Source: Clostridiales bacterium (GTDB taxonomy: Bacteria > Bacillota > Clostridia > Oscillospirales > Acutalibacteraceae). Taken from it: a stretch of DNA of 19,961 bases. The stretch covers positions 1 through 19,961 of the forward strand of contig JAHZES010000011.1 in the NCBI GenBank assembly GCA_019421725.1. Direction: 5' to 3'. The translations under genes were made by a program, and so were the position numbers. The notes under the pieces are model-generated. The model was not told the DNA's origin, ran no database searches, and saw only the letters and a program-made list of their open reading frames with translations. Shown in pieces: positions 1 through 7,714 of this stretch (its first letter is position 1; every line of letters starts with the position of its first letter).

Positions 1-578
1 AGCTGATTTTCTTCTGCCAACCGTTCCGTCAGCGGCAGAATATTGTCCCGCAGCGACTGTTCGCAGTAGCCCGGAAGTCCCATATTGACATCATACATGG
101 ACGGCGGCTTGACAAGGAAAATTTTCGGTTCCTTTCCTATGGACCGATAAGCGCAAATCAGGTCGGTATACCCCGACAAAAAGCCCTCCGCCCCCTGCTC
201 GCTCCAGTTACAGTCTCGGCTGTCGTTCGTTCCGAGCATGATAAACACAACATCCGGCGCGGCATTCAGGCTGGCGGGATAATTTGCGTAATGCTGATAC
301 GCCGGATTGGCGTAACCGCAGCTGTTGCCGTTGTAATACCGCCCGGAATACATAGCCGTCGCCCCGTCGCTGCCAAAGTTCAGAATCTCGGCATTCCATC
401 GGTTGTCTGACTGCATCATGCTTTTCAGCTCCCGCAAAAAACCGCCGATATATGTAATACTGTCGCCCACACAGGCGACCCGAACCGTCGGTTTTTCGGC
501 TGTAGCGCAAACACCCCCGCGCAGCGCCAGCAGCGCCGTCAGGATCAATGCAAGCAGGCCGGACGAAATACGCCTCAT
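1..578 (-). CDS. Secreted SGNH/GDSL-family hydrolase, 3' end cut by window edge
   Basis: Starts at ATG 578-576 behind a GAGGG ribosome binding site and reads off the left edge after about 192 codons. Residues 1-27 look like a Sec signal peptide: RR at positions 2-3, a hydrophobic core at about 7-19, and a likely cut near the alanines at 25-27. The mature part opens with the block I motif GDSIT, whose Ser40 is the expected nucleophile. A central glycine block (FGSDGATA) and the block III motif LGTND, whose asparagine helps form the oxyanion hole, follow. The C-terminal DxxH block lies outside the window. Such proteins are exported or surface esterases and lipases, for example deacetylases of polysaccharides. 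The substrate cannot be told from sequence. It follows folD by 40 nt on the same strand and may be co-transcribed with it. The family is clear from the motifs; the specific role is unknown. Confidence 0.85.
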   Translation of the reverse strand, partial: MRRISSGLLALILTALLALRGGVCATAEKPTVRVACVGDSITYIGGFLRELKSMMQSDNRWNAEILNFGSDGATAMYSGRYYNGNSCGYANPAYQHYANYPASLNAAPDVVFIMLGTNDSRDCNWSEQGAEGFLSGYTDLICAYRSIGKEPKIFLVKPPSMYDVNMGLPGYCEQSLRDNILPLTERLAEENQ

Positions 579-618
579 TTTCCCTCGCACCCTCTTTTTG
601 GCTCGATCAGGTCCCGCC

Positions 619-1479
619 TCAGCGGGTCTCCAACCCGTTTTTCAACTTCGCAGCGGTCAGCGTGTTCTGCATCAGCATGGCGATGGTCATCGGCCCGACG
701 CCGCCCGGAACCGGGGTAATGTAAGACGCGACCGGCTCAACAGCGGCAAAATCGACGTCGCCGCAAAGCTTTCCTTCCGCGTTGCGGTTCATTCCCACGT
801 CGATCACCACCGCGCCCGGCTTCACCATGTCTGCCGTCACAAATGCCGCTTTTCCCACCGCGGCAACCAGAATATCGGCCCGGCGGCACACTTCGGCCAG
901 GTTTTTCGTGCGGCTGTGACAGATAGTGACCGTACCGTTACGGTGCAGCAGCAGCATTCCCATCGGCTTGCCGACAATATTGCTGCGGCCGATCACCACG
1001 CATTCCTTGCCGCCGATCTCAATATTCTCGCTTTTGAGCATCTCCATAATACCTGCAGGCGTGCAGGGAAGAAAATGATAATCGCCGATCATAATCCGCC
1101 CCACATTTGCCGGATGAAACGCATCCACATCCTTTGAAGGGTCGATCGCTTCGATCACGGCCTTTTCGTCCAGATGCTTCGGCAGGGGCAACTGAACCAG
1201 AATTCCGTTAATTTTATCGTCTGCATTAAGCCTTCTGACAAGCGCCAAAAGCTCTTCCATCGTTGTCTGTGCCGGCAGCGCATGCTCTTCGCTGTAAAAG
1301 CCGACTTCGGCACAGGCCTTCTTCTTATTGTTGACATAAACGCGGGAAGCGGGATCATCACCCACGATTACCACCGCCAGACCGGGAGTGATCCCCTTCT
1401 TTTTCAACTCTGCGGTTTCGTCCGCAACGCGCGCCTTGACCTGCGCCGACACCATTTTTCCACTGATTAGCTTTGCCAC
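619..1479 (-). CDS. folD: Bifunctional methylenetetrahydrofolate dehydrogenase / methenyltetrahydrofolate cyclohydrolase FolD
   Basis: At 286 aa this has the usual FolD length. FolD oxidises 5,10-methylene-THF to methenyl-THF using NAD(P)+ and hydrolyses that to 10-formyl-THF in the cytoplasm, feeding purine and formyl-Met synthesis. Seen in sequence: the YxxxK catalytic pair (Tyr48, Lys52) in YVNNKKKAC; the folate-site segment QLPLPKHL followed by KDVDAFHPANVGR; the dinucleotide-binding stretch VVIGRSNIVGKPMG; and the C-terminal signature PVPGGVGPMTIAMLMQNT. The start codon is GTG at 1479-1477, with AAGGAAGG about 6 nt upstream. It lies 81 nt after lgt, but a strong terminator hairpin (1502-1548) lies between them and ends only about 25 nt before this start. 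Expression may therefore depend on read-through or on a promoter inside lgt. Identification is very secure. Confidence 0.97.
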   Translation of the reverse strand: MAKLISGKMVSAQVKARVADETAELKKKGITPGLAVVIVGDDPASRVYVNNKKKACAEVGFYSEEHALPAQTTMEELLALVRRLNADDKINGILVQLPLPKHLDEKAVIEAIDPSKDVDAFHPANVGRIMIGDYHFLPCTPAGIMEMLKSENIEIGGKECVVIGRSNIVGKPMGMLLLHRNGTVTICHSRTKNLAEVCRRADILVAAVGKAAFVTADMVKPGAVVIDVGMNRNAEGKLCGDVDFAAVEPVASYITPVPGGVGPMTIAMLMQNTLTAAKLKNGLETR

Positions 1480-1501
1480 AAAGCATCCTTCCTTTCATCT
1501 G

Positions 1502-1548
1502 AAAACAAAAAACGCGGCCGCCCGGCAAATTTTCCGGACGGTTCGCGT
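1502..1548 (-). terminator. Intrinsic terminator between lgt and folD
   Basis: On the minus strand a hairpin is formed by ACGCG/CGCGT, CCG/CGG and CCGG/CCGG, separated by small internal loops (AA/C and T/G), with an 8-nt loop AAAATTTG. TTTTTTGTTTT follows at once. It sits 13 nt after the lgt stop and just upstream of the folD ribosome binding site. Confidence 0.75.
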
Positions 1549-1560
1549 AAAAAACACCCC

Positions 1561-2676
1561 TTACTCGCTCTTCTTTTCTGCGGGATCCGCCTCTTCCGCA
1601 GCAGGCTCCTCCGGCACAGACGGTTCGGCGGGCTTGTCTTCGCCCTCTTCTTCGGAGCTCTCCGCATCGGCGAGCGCATCCGTCTCGGTGAAGGCGTCGT
1701 CGTCAACCAGCTTACCGGCAATGGAAAGCTTTGCCGCCTTTTCTTCCGCCTTTCTTGCCTTTTCAGCGGCAAGCGCTTCGTTCTGCAGCCGCAGACCCTC
1801 CTCCCCGAAGACGCTGCAGCGTTTGCGGAACACGATCAACAAAACGATGCTGGCAAGCACAAAGATTCCCGCCAGGAAGCGGGAAATACGGTACGGCCCC
1901 ATCATCAGGCTGTCCGTGCGCAGCTCCTCGATCCAGAAGCGGCCGACACCGTACCACAGCATATAAAGCAGAAAAATCTGTCCGTCGTACTTTTTCCACT
2001 TTTTTGAGAATATGTGCAACAGCAAAAAGCCCAGCAAGCACCAGATAGACTCGTAAAGAAAACAGGGGTGCACCGGCATGGACGGGTCAACGGTAACACC
2101 CTGCGCCGCCAGCGTGGATTTTACCGAAGAAAGATAATTGTATGTCGCCTGGCTGTACATACCCCACGGTAGATTGGTGTTGCTGCCAAACGCTTCCTGA
2201 TTCACAAAGTTTCCCCAACGGCCGATCCCCTGACCGATCAGAAAGCCGAGGCTCGCCAGATCCAGCATGGCAAGCGGATGTACCTTGCGCCATTTGCAAA
2301 GAAAGTACCCCGAAAGCATTCCGGCAATAATGCCGCCGTAAATGCCGAGACCACCTTCGTAAATTTTAAGCATGTCCCAAAATGGCCGGCCGGCATATTC
2401 GCTGAAATTGAAAATCACATAATATGCCCTTGCTCCAATGATCCCGATAATCACACTGAGAAATACCACGTCGGTCATGCGGTCGCCGTCAATACCGAAT
2501 CTTTTCGCGTTTCTGAACGCGTAAAGCAGCGCCAGCAAAAGCCCGAGGCCGATCAGAATACCGTACCAGCGGACTTCGAACTGACCGATGGAAAAGGCAA
2601 CCGCGTTGATATCCAGTGAAAACCACGGCGAGCTGCTGCTGGAACCAAAGGAAACCGTTCCGGAAAAACCGTTCAT
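1561..2676 (-). CDS. lgt: Prolipoprotein diacylglyceryl transferase Lgt with acidic C-terminal extension
   Basis: 371 aa from ATG 2676-2674, with AAAGGA about 11 nt upstream; a longer in-frame start at 2769 lacks any family similarity. Lgt is a multi-pass inner-membrane enzyme that moves diacylglycerol from phosphatidylglycerol onto the lipobox cysteine of prelipoproteins. Diagnostic segments seen in order: VRWYGILIGLGLLLALLYA (first transmembrane helix and YGI motif), RAYYVIFN, EGGLGIYGG, the Lgt signature GRWGNFVNQEAFG, HPCFLYES, and FRTDS-like LRTDSLMMGPYRISR. A tyrosine replaces the histidine of the E. coli HGG motif, a variant that I recall as common in clostridia. After the last membrane helix (near VLLIVFRKRC) there is a tail of about 65-70 residues rich in Ala, Glu, Lys and Asp. 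Typical Lgt proteins of about 260-300 aa lack it. The gene lies downstream of ymfH and upstream of folD. Confidence 0.95.
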   Translation of the reverse strand: MNGFSGTVSFGSSSSSPWFSLDINAVAFSIGQFEVRWYGILIGLGLLLALLYAFRNAKRFGIDGDRMTDVVFLSVIIGIIGARAYYVIFNFSEYAGRPFWDMLKIYEGGLGIYGGIIAGMLSGYFLCKWRKVHPLAMLDLASLGFLIGQGIGRWGNFVNQEAFGSNTNLPWGMYSQATYNYLSSVKSTLAAQGVTVDPSMPVHPCFLYESIWCLLGFLLLHIFSKKWKKYDGQIFLLYMLWYGVGRFWIEELRTDSLMMGPYRISRFLAGIFVLASIVLLIVFRKRCSVFGEEGLRLQNEALAAEKARKAEEKAAKLSIAGKLVDDDAFTETDALADAESSEEEGEDKPAEPSVPEEPAAEEADPAEKKSE

Positions 2677-2714
2677 AGCTGTATCATTCCTTTTCTGAAA
2701 AGTTTGTTTATAAA

Positions 2715-2743
2715 ACAGGAAGCCTGCGGCGCCGCGGGCCTTC
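2715..2743 (-). terminator. Possible weak terminator hairpin between ymfH and lgt
   Basis: GC-rich inverted repeat: GAAG (2719-2722) pairs with CTTC (2740-2743) and GCGGC (2726-2730) with GCCGC (2731-2735), so the inner loop is tight. On the minus strand CTGTTTTATA follows. A second perfect hairpin, GCAGAAG-ATATG-CTTCTGC, lies just upstream at 2749-2767. The T-run is short, so termination is likely partial. Confidence 0.35.
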
Positions 2744-2813
2744 TCCGCGCAGAAGATATGCTTCTGCACGGTTTGTCTTTGTGCGCTGCAAACGCCCGTT
2801 TAGCCGGACAAAA

Positions 2814-4082
2814 CTACCTGCAGACAACGGAAAGCGCAGAAAACCGTTCATCAAGCTGTTCCTCAAGGCGGCGCAGAACGTCTTCACGCGTTACACGCAT
2901 CGCCAACTCAATTTCCTCTCCAAACCGACGACCGGAAAACGCCGCCTCCACCATGCGGTTGGCAATTGCTCCCGCGCTGCCGAGCGCCGATACCGCTCTG
3001 CCGTATACGGTACGGCGTGCGCACTCAAACGTTTCGAAATCAATTCCCTCGCGGCGCAGCCTTGCGATCTCTTTTTTGATTTCATCCGCCGCACGGTCCG
3101 GCTCGCGGGATTCTCCTCCAAAAAGCACCGAGGCATAACCGGGGCCCTCAAAATATTCACAGCCGAATGTGGAATTGATCCACCCGCGGTCAAGCAGCCT
3201 CCTGTAAAGCGGAGAAGATTCCGAACCAAGCAGTTCCAGCAGGATATCGGTCTCCACCATGCGGCGTGACGAAGCTCTTGAGATCGCCTGCTCTTTAAAT
3301 CCCAGCTGAAACAGCGGCACCGCAACGGGAAAGTGCTGCTCGATCCGAGTTTTTACTACCTGCCGCGGCTCTTCCTCAAAGACGCTTTCCGGCTTCCCCT
3401 TCGCTTTAGCGGGGCGGATCCAGCGGTCCGCCATTGCAAAAACGGCATCCGCATCTACATTCCCCGCGACGCAAAGCACCATGTTTTCCGGCCGGTAAAA
3501 CGCATTGTAACAGCGGTATAGCAAATCGGCGTCTATTTTCGCAATCGACTGTACCGTTCCCGCAATATCCAGCCTCACCGGATGATTGTGATAAAGCGCT
3601 TCAAGCAGGTTCCAAACAACGCGCCGCTCGGGATCATCCAGGCACATCTGAATTTCCTGTCCGATGATCCCCTGTTCCTTCCGCACGGTTTCAGCCGTAA
3701 AATACGGCGATTGAACAAAATCCAGTAAAATCTCCAGCGAGTCCCCAAAGTTGTGCGAACAGGAAAACAAATAGCAGGTTTTATCAAAGGAGGTGTACGC
3801 GTTGGCGCTGGCGCCCGTTTTGGCGTACCTTGCAAACGCATCCTCGTTTTCGTTTTCAAACAGCTTATGCTCCAAAAAATGTGCGATCCCCGCCGGAACC
3901 GCTGAGGGACGTTCCTCTCCCGGCACACGAAAACAGTTGTTCACCGAGCCGTATGCGGTTCCCAAAATAGCATATGCCGAGGAGTAGCCCTTTTTAGGGC
4001 ATACAAATACACGCAGCCCGCTCTCGTGCTCCGCAGCAAAAACAGAATCTCCGCAAACAGAATACTGCATTTTATTTTTCAT
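2814..4082 (-). CDS. ymfH: M16 family zinc peptidase, YmfH-like (EF-P modification-associated)
   Basis: 422 aa from ATG 4082-4080, which overlaps the last codons of the upstream partner by 11 nt; AAGGCGG lies about 10 nt upstream. An alternative start is the next in-frame ATG at 4070. The inverted zinc motif HFLEH (His68, Glu71, His72) is intact, and glutamates at about 136 and 143 (EQGIIGQEI) can supply the third ligand. The protein should therefore be the catalytic member of a two-subunit M16 peptidase. The layout is the usual M16 tandem fold: an N-terminal catalytic half and a C-terminal half without the motif. In Bacillus subtilis ymfF and ymfH are neighbours and have been linked to 5-aminopentanol modification of EF-P; NCBI writes these names yfmF/yfmH. 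Extending that function to this organism is an inference; the M16 fold and pairing are seen directly. Confidence 0.9.
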   Translation of the reverse strand: MKNKMQYSVCGDSVFAAEHESGLRVFVCPKKGYSSAYAILGTAYGSVNNCFRVPGEERPSAVPAGIAHFLEHKLFENENEDAFARYAKTGASANAYTSFDKTCYLFSCSHNFGDSLEILLDFVQSPYFTAETVRKEQGIIGQEIQMCLDDPERRVVWNLLEALYHNHPVRLDIAGTVQSIAKIDADLLYRCYNAFYRPENMVLCVAGNVDADAVFAMADRWIRPAKAKGKPESVFEEEPRQVVKTRIEQHFPVAVPLFQLGFKEQAISRASSRRMVETDILLELLGSESSPLYRRLLDRGWINSTFGCEYFEGPGYASVLFGGESREPDRAADEIKKEIARLRREGIDFETFECARRTVYGRAVSALGSAGAIANRMVEAAFSGRRFGEEIELAMRVTREDVLRRLEEQLDERFSALSVVCR

Positions 4083-5376
4083 CTTCAGCGCCGCCTTTCT
4101 TCTGCGGGGCTGCTCCCGCAAGCAGGAACACCGCACCGGGACGCAGCGCATTGGCTGCGGCAACTATCTGTTCCCGCGTAACCTCCCGGATCCTGCGCTC
4201 GGTCTGTTCCGGAAGCTCCGGTTGCTGCTGCATGCACTGCTGCAGCAGCCACTCGTCCATCCCCGCCGGAGAGTCGGAAACGGAGCAAAAGCTGTCGCAT
4301 ACGCTGCGGCGCGCGTTTTCCATCTCTTCATCGGTAAAATCTCCGTTTTGCAGCGCGTGCAGCTGGCGGAGGATCTCTTCCTCCGCGCGGACGGCGTTTT
4401 GTTCCTCCACGCCGCTTTCCACCAGCAGAACTCCTTTCGCACGCACAAAGTGCGCAGAGCAGTAATAGCAAAGGCTCAATTTCTCACGCACATTCAGAAA
4501 GAGCCTGGAATGCGGCGTTCCGCCGAACATCGCGCAAAACAGCCGCATTGCCGGAACCGCCTTGTCCGGCTCTGCAACCGTACTGCAAAATCCCATGACC
4601 ATTTTGCACTGTGAAAGCTCCGAACGCTCCGTGCTGCGGCGAACGGCCTCTCCTCCGCGCGGCAGCTGCGCTCCGCACACGACAGGCCCCCGCACGGCAA
4701 TTGCCTTCAATTCCTGTGCAAAGCCCATTGCAGCGGCGCGAACAGCCTCGGTCCCGATCGCCGTAATCCGAATACGCGCCGTGCGCAAAAGCCTTTCCCA
4801 CGCGGCAAATACCTCCTGTGCAGTCAGTTTCTCCAGCCGCTCTTTTGTTCCCAGCCTGCCGCAGGCATAAGCTTCTCCGCGGCAAAGCAGCTCTTCCGCA
4901 CGATTTTTTGCATAAATGCGCTTATCGTTAAATTCCGAATCCAGCTCTTCGCAAAGCTGGCGGCGCTCCTGCTCCAGATCCTCCGCCCGAAATGCACCGT
5001 TCTCCAGCACCGGACGAAAGATCATATTTCTCAGCAGAGAGACCCCTTGTTCCGCCAGTTTCTCGCCGTTCGGCACATATCGGTCGTCCAGCAGCGAAAG
5101 CGTGAACGTCAGCGCCTGCGTTTCTCCAATTTTTCGAACCCGTCCGCCGATCCACGCGCCATACAGCATGGCAAGACGCCGGTTCAACGACGTAAAATCG
5201 GGGCAATCGGCACAGGCTCTGGTCAAAATACCCGGCAGCATCGCATTGGCAGACGCAATCTCTTCCCGAAGCGGCACTAAAAAGCTGACGGTAACTCTCG
5301 CAGTTTTATAGCGCGAATCGGGCAAATACAGCAGCTCTGCACCGCTGCAAAGAGTTATTTGCTCCAAAACACTCAC
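4072..5376 (-). CDS. ymfF: M16 family protein without zinc motif, YmfF-like (EF-P modification-associated)
   Basis: 434 aa. It opens with GAELLYLPDSRYKTARVTVSF, an M16 N-terminal strand pattern, and continues with SANAMLPGILTRACADCPD where the HxxEH helix would be. The zinc ligands are missing, so this is expected to be the non-catalytic partner, as in the YmfF half of the Bacillus pair. An M16-type C-terminal half follows, including GGTPHSRLFLNVREKLSLCYY, the glycine-rich and R/Y substrate-binding region typical of M16 partners. The start is taken as GTG 5376-5374. The GGGAAGG sequence is only 3-4 nt upstream, so a TTG three codons later (5367) is possible. The gene overlaps ymfH and so is probably translationally coupled to it. 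It is the first gene of the leftward run and has its own promoter (-10 at 5483-5488). Confidence 0.88.
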   Translation of the reverse strand: MSVLEQITLCSGAELLYLPDSRYKTARVTVSFLVPLREEIASANAMLPGILTRACADCPDFTSLNRRLAMLYGAWIGGRVRKIGETQALTFTLSLLDDRYVPNGEKLAEQGVSLLRNMIFRPVLENGAFRAEDLEQERRQLCEELDSEFNDKRIYAKNRAEELLCRGEAYACGRLGTKERLEKLTAQEVFAAWERLLRTARIRITAIGTEAVRAAAMGFAQELKAIAVRGPVVCGAQLPRGGEAVRRSTERSELSQCKMVMGFCSTVAEPDKAVPAMRLFCAMFGGTPHSRLFLNVREKLSLCYYCSAHFVRAKGVLLVESGVEEQNAVRAEEEILRQLHALQNGDFTDEEMENARRSVCDSFCSVSDSPAGMDEWLLQQCMQQQPELPEQTERRIREVTREQIVAAANALRPGAVFLLAGAAPQKKGGAEDEK

Positions 5377-5482
5377 ATTCCTTCCCGTCGGTTTTCGAAA
5401 ACTGTATGGCGTCGGAATCCGTTTCGTTTTTTAACACCCGGATTCACGGTTACCTTGTGCTCAAACCACTGAAATATGCTTT

Positions 5483-5511
5483 ATTCTACCACAACTTTTC
5501 TTTGGATGCAA
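5483..5511 (-). promoter_or_regulatory. Promoter for the ymfF-ymfH-lgt run
   Basis: On the minus strand TTGCAT (5511-5506) is followed after 17 nt by TAGAAT (5488-5483), and TGG directly before the hexamer makes an extended -10 (TGN). The -35 matches the consensus at only three positions. The predicted start is about 100 nt upstream of ymfF. Confidence 0.5.
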
Positions 5512-5513
5512 TG

Positions 5514-5542
5514 TTGTTATTTTTCTGCGCATCCGCTATAAT
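5514..5542 (+). promoter_or_regulatory. Sigma-A promoter for comM
   Basis: TTGTTA (5514-5519), a 17-nt spacer and a perfect TATAAT (5537-5542). It is back to back with the ymfF promoter, and transcription would begin about 43 nt before the comM start. Confidence 0.75.
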
Positions 5543-5591
5543 GGTTTTATTTGGTGCACCGCAATTCATCAGTGCACACGGAGGGATCGCG

Positions 5592-7127
5592 ATGTTTGCA
5601 AAATTGAACAGCATGGGTATCTTTGGAATGGATGCATACCCCGTCTCGGTGGAAACTGATCTTTCCCAGGGGCTGCCGTCCTTTGACGTGGTCGGTCTGC
5701 CGGACGCTTCTGTACGCGAATCACGAGAGAGAGTGCGGGCAGCAATGAAAAACTGTGGACTGGACTTTCCCGTCAGCCGTATTACCATCAATCTTGCCCC
5801 CGCCGATATCCGCAAGGAGGGCCCGATTTACGACCTGCCGTTTTTATTGGCGCTGCTGCTTGCCACAGGGCAGATCGACAGCTCGCTGGACGGCTGCGTG
5901 TTTGTGGGAGAGCTTTCACTTTCCGGCGAGGTACGGCGTGTAAACGGCGTGCTTTCCATGGCTCTGAAAGCAAAGGAATGCGGATTTCATTCTCTTTACG
6001 TTCCCGCCGGCAACGCTGCCGAAGGCGCGATTGTACAGGGGCTGCGTGTTTACCCGGTACGCCACCTTGACGAACTGCTGCGCCATCTGCGCGGAGAGCA
6101 GGCGCTGGAGCCGGCTGTTTTTGACCCCGAACGCCAGTCCCCTGTTTCTGCCGCGCCGGATTTTTCGGAGGTTCGCGGTCAGCAAGAGGCAAAGCGGGCG
6201 CTGGAAATTGCCGCCGCCGGCGGTCACAACGTGCTGCTGATCGGTCCGCCGGGTTCCGGAAAAAGCATGCTCGCCAAGCGAATTCCGTCCATTCTGCCGG
6301 AAATGACGTTCGAAGAATCAATTGAAACCACGCGGCTGCACTCGATTGCCGGAACGCTGACCGACGACGCGCCGCTGATCACCTCGCGGCCCTTCCGCGC
6401 GCCGCACCACACCATCTCTCCGCCCGGGCTTTCGGGAGGCGGAAGCATCCCCCATCCCGGAGAAATTTCCCTGGCGCACAACGGCGTTCTGTTTTTGGAC
6501 GAGCTGCCCGAATTTTCCCGTGCGGCAATGGAAATTCTGCGCCAGCCGATCGAGGACGGCAAAGTGACCATCTCACGCGTTTCCGCAACGTATTCCTATC
6601 CCTGCTCCATCATGCTCGTTGCCGCGATGAACCCCTGCCCCTGCGGATACTTCGGCCACCCGACCCATCCCTGCTCCTGTTCGGCGCAAGCAGTCGCACG
6701 GTATCTTGGACGTGTCTCCGGCCCCCTGCTCGACCGGCTCGATCTGCACGTTGAAGTTCCCCCGGTCGATTACGCCTCTCTTGCCTCTTCGCAGCCCGCA
6801 GAAAGCAGCGCGTCTATCCGCTACCGCGTCAACGCCGCACGAAAATTGCAGCAGCAGCGTTACAACGGCACGGGGATCACCTGCAACGCCAGGCTGACCT
6901 CTGCGCTGCTGCGCGAAAGCTGCCCGATGACCGAACGCGCCGAGAACCTGATGCATCGCGCCTTTGACCGGCTTGGGCTTTCCGCACGAGCCTATGACCG
7001 CATTTTAAAGGTGGCGCGTACCATTGCCGATTTGGACGGCTGCGAGGTGATCGACGGCGTTCACGTCAGCGAGGCCGTGCAGCACCGCAGTCTGGACCGA
7101 AAATACTGGCCCGGCGGAGGAGAATGA
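5592..7127 (+). CDS. comM: YifB/ComM family Mg-chelatase-like AAA+ ATPase
   Basis: 511 aa from ATG 5592 with GGAGGG six nt upstream. The reading frame is open further left (to 5406), but that part lacks family similarity and contains the promoter. Domains in order: an N-terminal Lon-protease-like ChlI domain, beginning MFAKLNSMGIFGMDAYPVSV and containing LPSFDVVGLPDASVRESRER; an AAA+ core with Walker A GPPGSGKS (about 218-225) and Walker B VLFLDELPEF (near 300); the family block NPCPCGYFGHP with further cysteines; RLDLHVEVP; and a C-terminal Mg_chelatase_C region (LGLSARAYDRILKVARTIADL). In Vibrio and Haemophilus ComM is a hexameric helicase that aids branch migration of incoming DNA during natural transformation. 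Firmicute members are widespread, and their role is less clear. The family assignment is secure; a role in competence here is an inference. Confidence 0.95.
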   Translation: MFAKLNSMGIFGMDAYPVSVETDLSQGLPSFDVVGLPDASVRESRERVRAAMKNCGLDFPVSRITINLAPADIRKEGPIYDLPFLLALLLATGQIDSSLDGCVFVGELSLSGEVRRVNGVLSMALKAKECGFHSLYVPAGNAAEGAIVQGLRVYPVRHLDELLRHLRGEQALEPAVFDPERQSPVSAAPDFSEVRGQQEAKRALEIAAAGGHNVLLIGPPGSGKSMLAKRIPSILPEMTFEESIETTRLHSIAGTLTDDAPLITSRPFRAPHHTISPPGLSGGGSIPHPGEISLAHNGVLFLDELPEFSRAAMEILRQPIEDGKVTISRVSATYSYPCSIMLVAAMNPCPCGYFGHPTHPCSCSAQAVARYLGRVSGPLLDRLDLHVEVPPVDYASLASSQPAESSASIRYRVNAARKLQQQRYNGTGITCNARLTSALLRESCPMTERAENLMHRAFDRLGLSARAYDRILKVARTIADLDGCEVIDGVHVSEAVQHRSLDRKYWPGGGE

Positions 7128-7139
7128 TCCTCCTCTTTT
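7116..7139 (+). terminator. Possible terminator overlapping the comM stop codon
   Basis: GGAGGA (7116-7121) pairs with TCCTCC (7128-7133) around a 6-nt loop that includes the TGA stop; TCTTTT follows. The stem is short and the T-run weak, so some read-through into the next gene is likely. Confidence 0.4.
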
Positions 7140-7179
7140 GAAACAATAATACAAACAACCGGAAAGGATGTCGAAATTT

Positions 7180-7515
7180 ATGATCACACATATTGTTTTT
7201 TGGAAGCTGATGGAAGACGAGCAGCATGATTCGAAGGCGAACGCCGCGCGCATCAAGCGCGAGCTTGAAGCACTGGTCGGGGTTGTCCCCGGCCTGCTTT
7301 CCGCCCAGGTAGGGCTGGCAATGGACCCTGCCGGCGAGTATAACCTCTGTCTGCTGAGCACCTTTGAGAATGCCGCTTCGTTGAAAGCATACCGCACCAA
7401 CCCCGAACACGTAAAGGTATCGGATTTTGTACACACGGCGATCTCCGCACGGACCGCCATTGATTTTGAAAATGACAATATTCTGGACACCGGTATTGAC
7501 CCTTATGTCTTTTGA
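7180..7515 (+). CDS. Dabb-domain (stress-responsive alpha/beta barrel) protein
   Basis: 111 aa when started at ATG 7180, about 12 nt after GGAAAGG. An ATG at 7168 touches that ribosome binding site directly and is less likely. The sequence begins ITHIVFWKL, the typical first strand of Dabb (stress-responsive A/B barrel, ferredoxin-like dimer) proteins, and ends that domain with HVKVSDFVHTAISARTAIDFE, which matches the usual HxxVxxFV pattern. Members form small dimeric barrels. Some are enzymes or stress proteins in plants and bacteria, but most bacterial ones have no known role. It lies 52 nt after comM on the same strand, with a weak hairpin between them. There is no signal peptide or membrane helix. 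The family is confident; the function is unknown. Confidence 0.85.
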   Translation: MITHIVFWKLMEDEQHDSKANAARIKRELEALVGVVPGLLSAQVGLAMDPAGEYNLCLLSTFENAASLKAYRTNPEHVKVSDFVHTAISARTAIDFENDNILDTGIDPYVF

Positions 7516-7588
7516 CGGAAAAGCTAAAATACGTCTGCTTTTCTCATCATATTTCACGGTACTTCGCGCAAAGTTAACAATTTTGCCC

Positions 7589-7617
7589 TTGCATCTTCTA
7601 AAAGAAAGCAGTACAAT
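7589..7617 (+). promoter_or_regulatory. Promoter for the LCP-family gene
   Basis: TTGCAT (7589-7594), a 17-nt spacer and TACAAT (7612-7617, five of six consensus bases). The leader of about 90 nt contains a perfect GCGGCGC/GCGCCGC stem (7634-7640 with 7652-7658) around a T-rich loop. No T-run follows that stem, so it is not a terminator. Confidence 0.55.
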
Positions 7618-7714
7618 AGGATGCATTGCCGCAGCGGCGCTTTTTTCTGCAGCGCCGCCAGAAACAATACTCATCCCAAACCGTCTTCCGGGTTTTCTGT
7701 AAGGAGTGATCCCT

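Noticed and set aside
613..626. CCCGC-CTCA-GCGGG hairpin at the folD stop codon
   Set aside because: It has only five pairs and no T-run on either strand, so it is not a convincing terminator.
403..1137. Long plus-strand open frame (about 244 codons) opposite folD and the GDSL gene
   Set aside because: It runs antisense to two genes with clear conserved motifs, shows no domain pattern and has no ribosome binding site.
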